A stretch of 7,382 nucleotides of DNA from Pseudomonadota bacterium. GTDB taxonomy: Bacteria > Pseudomonadota > Alphaproteobacteria > Rhizobiales > Xanthobacteraceae. The DNA lies in assembly GCA_023392205.1 (NCBI GenBank), contig JAEVZN010000560.1:1-7382 (forward strand). Reading direction: 5' to 3'. The translations under genes were made by a program, and so were the position numbers. The notes under the pieces were generated by a model. It did not search any database, had not been told where the DNA came from, and saw only the letters and a list, made by a program, of their open reading frames with translations. The first letter of the stretch is position 1; each line of letters opens with the position of its first letter. This document shows positions 5,947 to 7,382 of this stretch, one piece after another.

Positions 5947-7304
5947 TGCAGGCAGCTCTTGTCGGCTTTGCTGCCGTGCTTGTGCTGGCCCTGCTGGGAA
6001 TTCCGCTCGGCTTCACGCTTATTCTGGTGGGGATTATCGGATTCGCCGCCATGCGATCTTCCATGGTCGGCGGATCGCTGATCGCGTTCGGCGACAAGGG
6101 ATTGTCCATCGACTGGCAGAGCCTCTCGGGTGCTGCCGCCATGGCCGGCCAGCAGATGTTCGATGTTTCGACCAGCTATGGCCTGACGGTCATACCGCTA
6201 TTCGTGCTGATGGGTGCCTTCATTCACCGTGCCGATCTCTCCACCAATCTCTATGACGGCGCCAATGCCTTTCTCGGCCACCGGAGAGGTGGGCTGGCGA
6301 TGAGCACCATCGCCGCCTGCGGCGGCTTTGCGGCGGTTTGCGGGTCTTCGATTGCCACCGCCGCCACCATGGCGCGCGTCGCCATGCCGTCGATGCGGCG
6401 CTTCGGTTATGCCGACAGCCTGTCCACGGGTTCGATCGCCGCGGGTGGGACGCTGGGCATCCTGATTCCCCCGAGCGTGCCGCTGGTTATTTATGGCATT
6501 CTGGCCGAAGCCGACATCGGCAAGCTGTTCATTGCCGGCGTGATCCCCGGCATTCTCCTGTCCTCCCTGTTCATCGGCGCGATTGCGCTGCAGACCGCAC
6601 TCAACCCGGCCATTGGACCCGCGGGCGAACGCACCGCCTGGCCGGAGCGCCTGCGGGCTATGTCGCGGATCTGGGGCGTTGTGCTGCTGTTCGCGGTGAT
6701 CATCGGCGGGATCTATTTCGGAATATTCACGCCGACCGAGGCCGCCGGCATCGGCGCCGCGGGCGCCTTTCTGTTTGCGCTCTGGCGCGGCAATCTGGGC
6801 TGGCGTGGCACCTACGATGCCTTGGTCGAAAGCGGCATCACCACCGGCATGATTTTCGTGGTCACGTTCGGCGCGCTGATCTTCTCGAATTTCATCACCA
6901 TTGCTGGAATGACCGCGGAGATCACCGAATGGATCGAGAGCCTGCAGGCGCCGCCGCTCGGCGTGGTGCTGGCAATGTGTCTCGTCTATGTGCTTCTGGG
7001 TTGCGTGTTCGACAGTCTGGCGATGCTCATCCTGACCGTCCCGATCTTCGCGGCCATTGTCGGCCCGATGGGCGTCGACCTGATCTGGTTTGGCATTGTT
7101 GTGATCATTGTCGTGGAACTGGGCCTGATCACACCGCCGATCGGCATGAATGTCTTTGTGGTCGCCTCGATCGTTCCGGAAACATCGATCTGGACGATCT
7201 TTCGCGGTGTCTGGCCCTTCGTGATTGCGATGGTCTTCGGGCTTGCCCTGATCCTCGTCTTTCCGCCCCTGGCGACCTGGCTGCCGGGCCTGATGGGACG
7301 ATAG
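5946..7304 (+). CDS. dctM: TRAP transporter large membrane subunit, DctM family
   Basis: This 452-residue polytopic inner-membrane protein forms the transport channel of the TRAP system, a secondary transporter driven by an ion gradient (usually sodium). Family motifs run the whole length: IPLFVLMGAFI (83-93), GGFAAVCGSSIATAATM (126-142), GTLGILIPPSVPLVIYG (168-184), ADIGKLFIAGVIPG (189-202), FTPTEAAGIGAAGAF further on, and near the end GLITPPIGMNVFVVASI. These paired IPPS and TPPIG elements belong to the two inverted halves of the fold. The length is somewhat above the roughly 430 typical of the family; the extra residues appear to lie between the first helix pair and the IPLF motif (about 40-75). 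The start overlaps the dctQ stop. No frameshift or missing segment is seen. Confidence 0.95.
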   Translation: MQAALVGFAAVLVLALLGIPLGFTLILVGIIGFAAMRSSMVGGSLIAFGDKGLSIDWQSLSGAAAMAGQQMFDVSTSYGLTVIPLFVLMGAFIHRADLSTNLYDGANAFLGHRRGGLAMSTIAACGGFAAVCGSSIATAATMARVAMPSMRRFGYADSLSTGSIAAGGTLGILIPPSVPLVIYGILAEADIGKLFIAGVIPGILLSSLFIGAIALQTALNPAIGPAGERTAWPERLRAMSRIWGVVLLFAVIIGGIYFGIFTPTEAAGIGAAGAFLFALWRGNLGWRGTYDALVESGITTGMIFVVTFGALIFSNFITIAGMTAEITEWIESLQAPPLGVVLAMCLVYVLLGCVFDSLAMLILTVPIFAAIVGPMGVDLIWFGIVVIIVVELGLITPPIGMNVFVVASIVPETSIWTIFRGVWPFVIAMVFGLALILVFPPLATWLPGLMGR

Positions 7305-7335
7305 TGAAATTCATGCCAACCGGGAGTTTGCCGAT

Positions 7336-7382
7336 ATGAGTGCCGCAAGAGAGGGAGTCCGCAATGTGCTGTGGATCATGGC
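7336..7382 (+). CDS. 5' end of a gene, probably a sulfatase/alkaline-phosphatase-superfamily hydrolase (cut by the window edge)
   Basis: Fifteen complete codons plus two bases are visible. After a short lead, residues 9-16 read RNVLWIMA (GC at the edge gives Ala with any third base). This matches the first strand of sulfatase-superfamily enzymes, which usually read NVLxIMxDQ with the next aspartate binding the metal. That metal-binding residue, the catalytic Cys/Ser and the rest lie outside the window, so sulfatase, phosphonate monoester hydrolase or another member cannot be told apart. GGGAG (7322-7326) lies nine bases upstream, and the gene starts 31 bases after the dctM stop, so it is probably co-transcribed with the TRAP genes. 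Confidence 0.5.
   Translation, partial: MSAAREGVRNVLWIM

Noticed and set aside
1..7382. CRISPR arrays, insertion sequences, tRNA/rRNA genes, prophage or toxin-antitoxin genes
   Set aside because: No repeat-spacer arrays, terminal inverted repeats, transposase-like proteins or tRNA-like cloverleafs were seen. The window is nearly filled by transporter and enzyme genes.

Overview
The window is a GC-rich, densely coded stretch with every supported gene on the + strand. Start/stop overlaps of the ATGA, GTGA and TGATG type, the codon choice and the pairing of HAAT-type ABC and TRAP importers suggest an alphaproteobacterium, perhaps a Bradyrhizobium/Rhodopseudomonas-like member of Hyphomicrobiales. 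That placement is an inference from style and gene content; no marker gene is present.

Positions about 97-4191 look like one operon. It encodes the membrane and ATPase parts of a branched-chain-amino-acid-type (HAAT) ABC importer in the order LivH, LivM, LivG, LivF, each joined to the next by a 4-base overlap. A 248-residue protein follows that reads as two tandem RidA/YjgF-like halves and resembles the CnbZ type of 2-aminomuconate deaminase. No periplasmic binding protein for the ABC system is visible here; it may lie upstream. The livH frame is broken near its 5' end: its first 29 codons (97-183) are in a different frame from the rest (183-962), as expected if one G were missing from a G run at 179-183.

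Positions 4192-4338 are the only sizeable regulatory gap. It holds, in order, a terminator-like hairpin with a weak T tract, two direct copies of GTTGACAC 21 bases apart (each containing a perfect -35-like TTGACA), a perfect 8-bp inverted repeat, and a strong Shine-Dalgarno sequence.

Positions 4339-7304 encode a complete TRAP transporter: DctP-type binding protein with signal peptide, small membrane subunit DctQ and large membrane subunit DctM. A further gene starts at 7336 and runs off the end. Its first residues look like the N-terminal strand of a sulfatase/alkaline-phosphatase-superfamily hydrolase.

The layout suggests two adjacent uptake-plus-catabolism units for small organic compounds, possibly organic acids or amino-substituted ring-cleavage products for the first and perhaps a sulfated or phosphorylated compound for the second. 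The substrates cannot be read from the sequence. I see no phage, IS, CRISPR, tRNA or rRNA features and no clear evidence of a wholly new system. The most notable points are the livH frame break, the RidA-like tandem protein, the layered intergenic control region and the unusual ligand-site residue in the TRAP binding protein.
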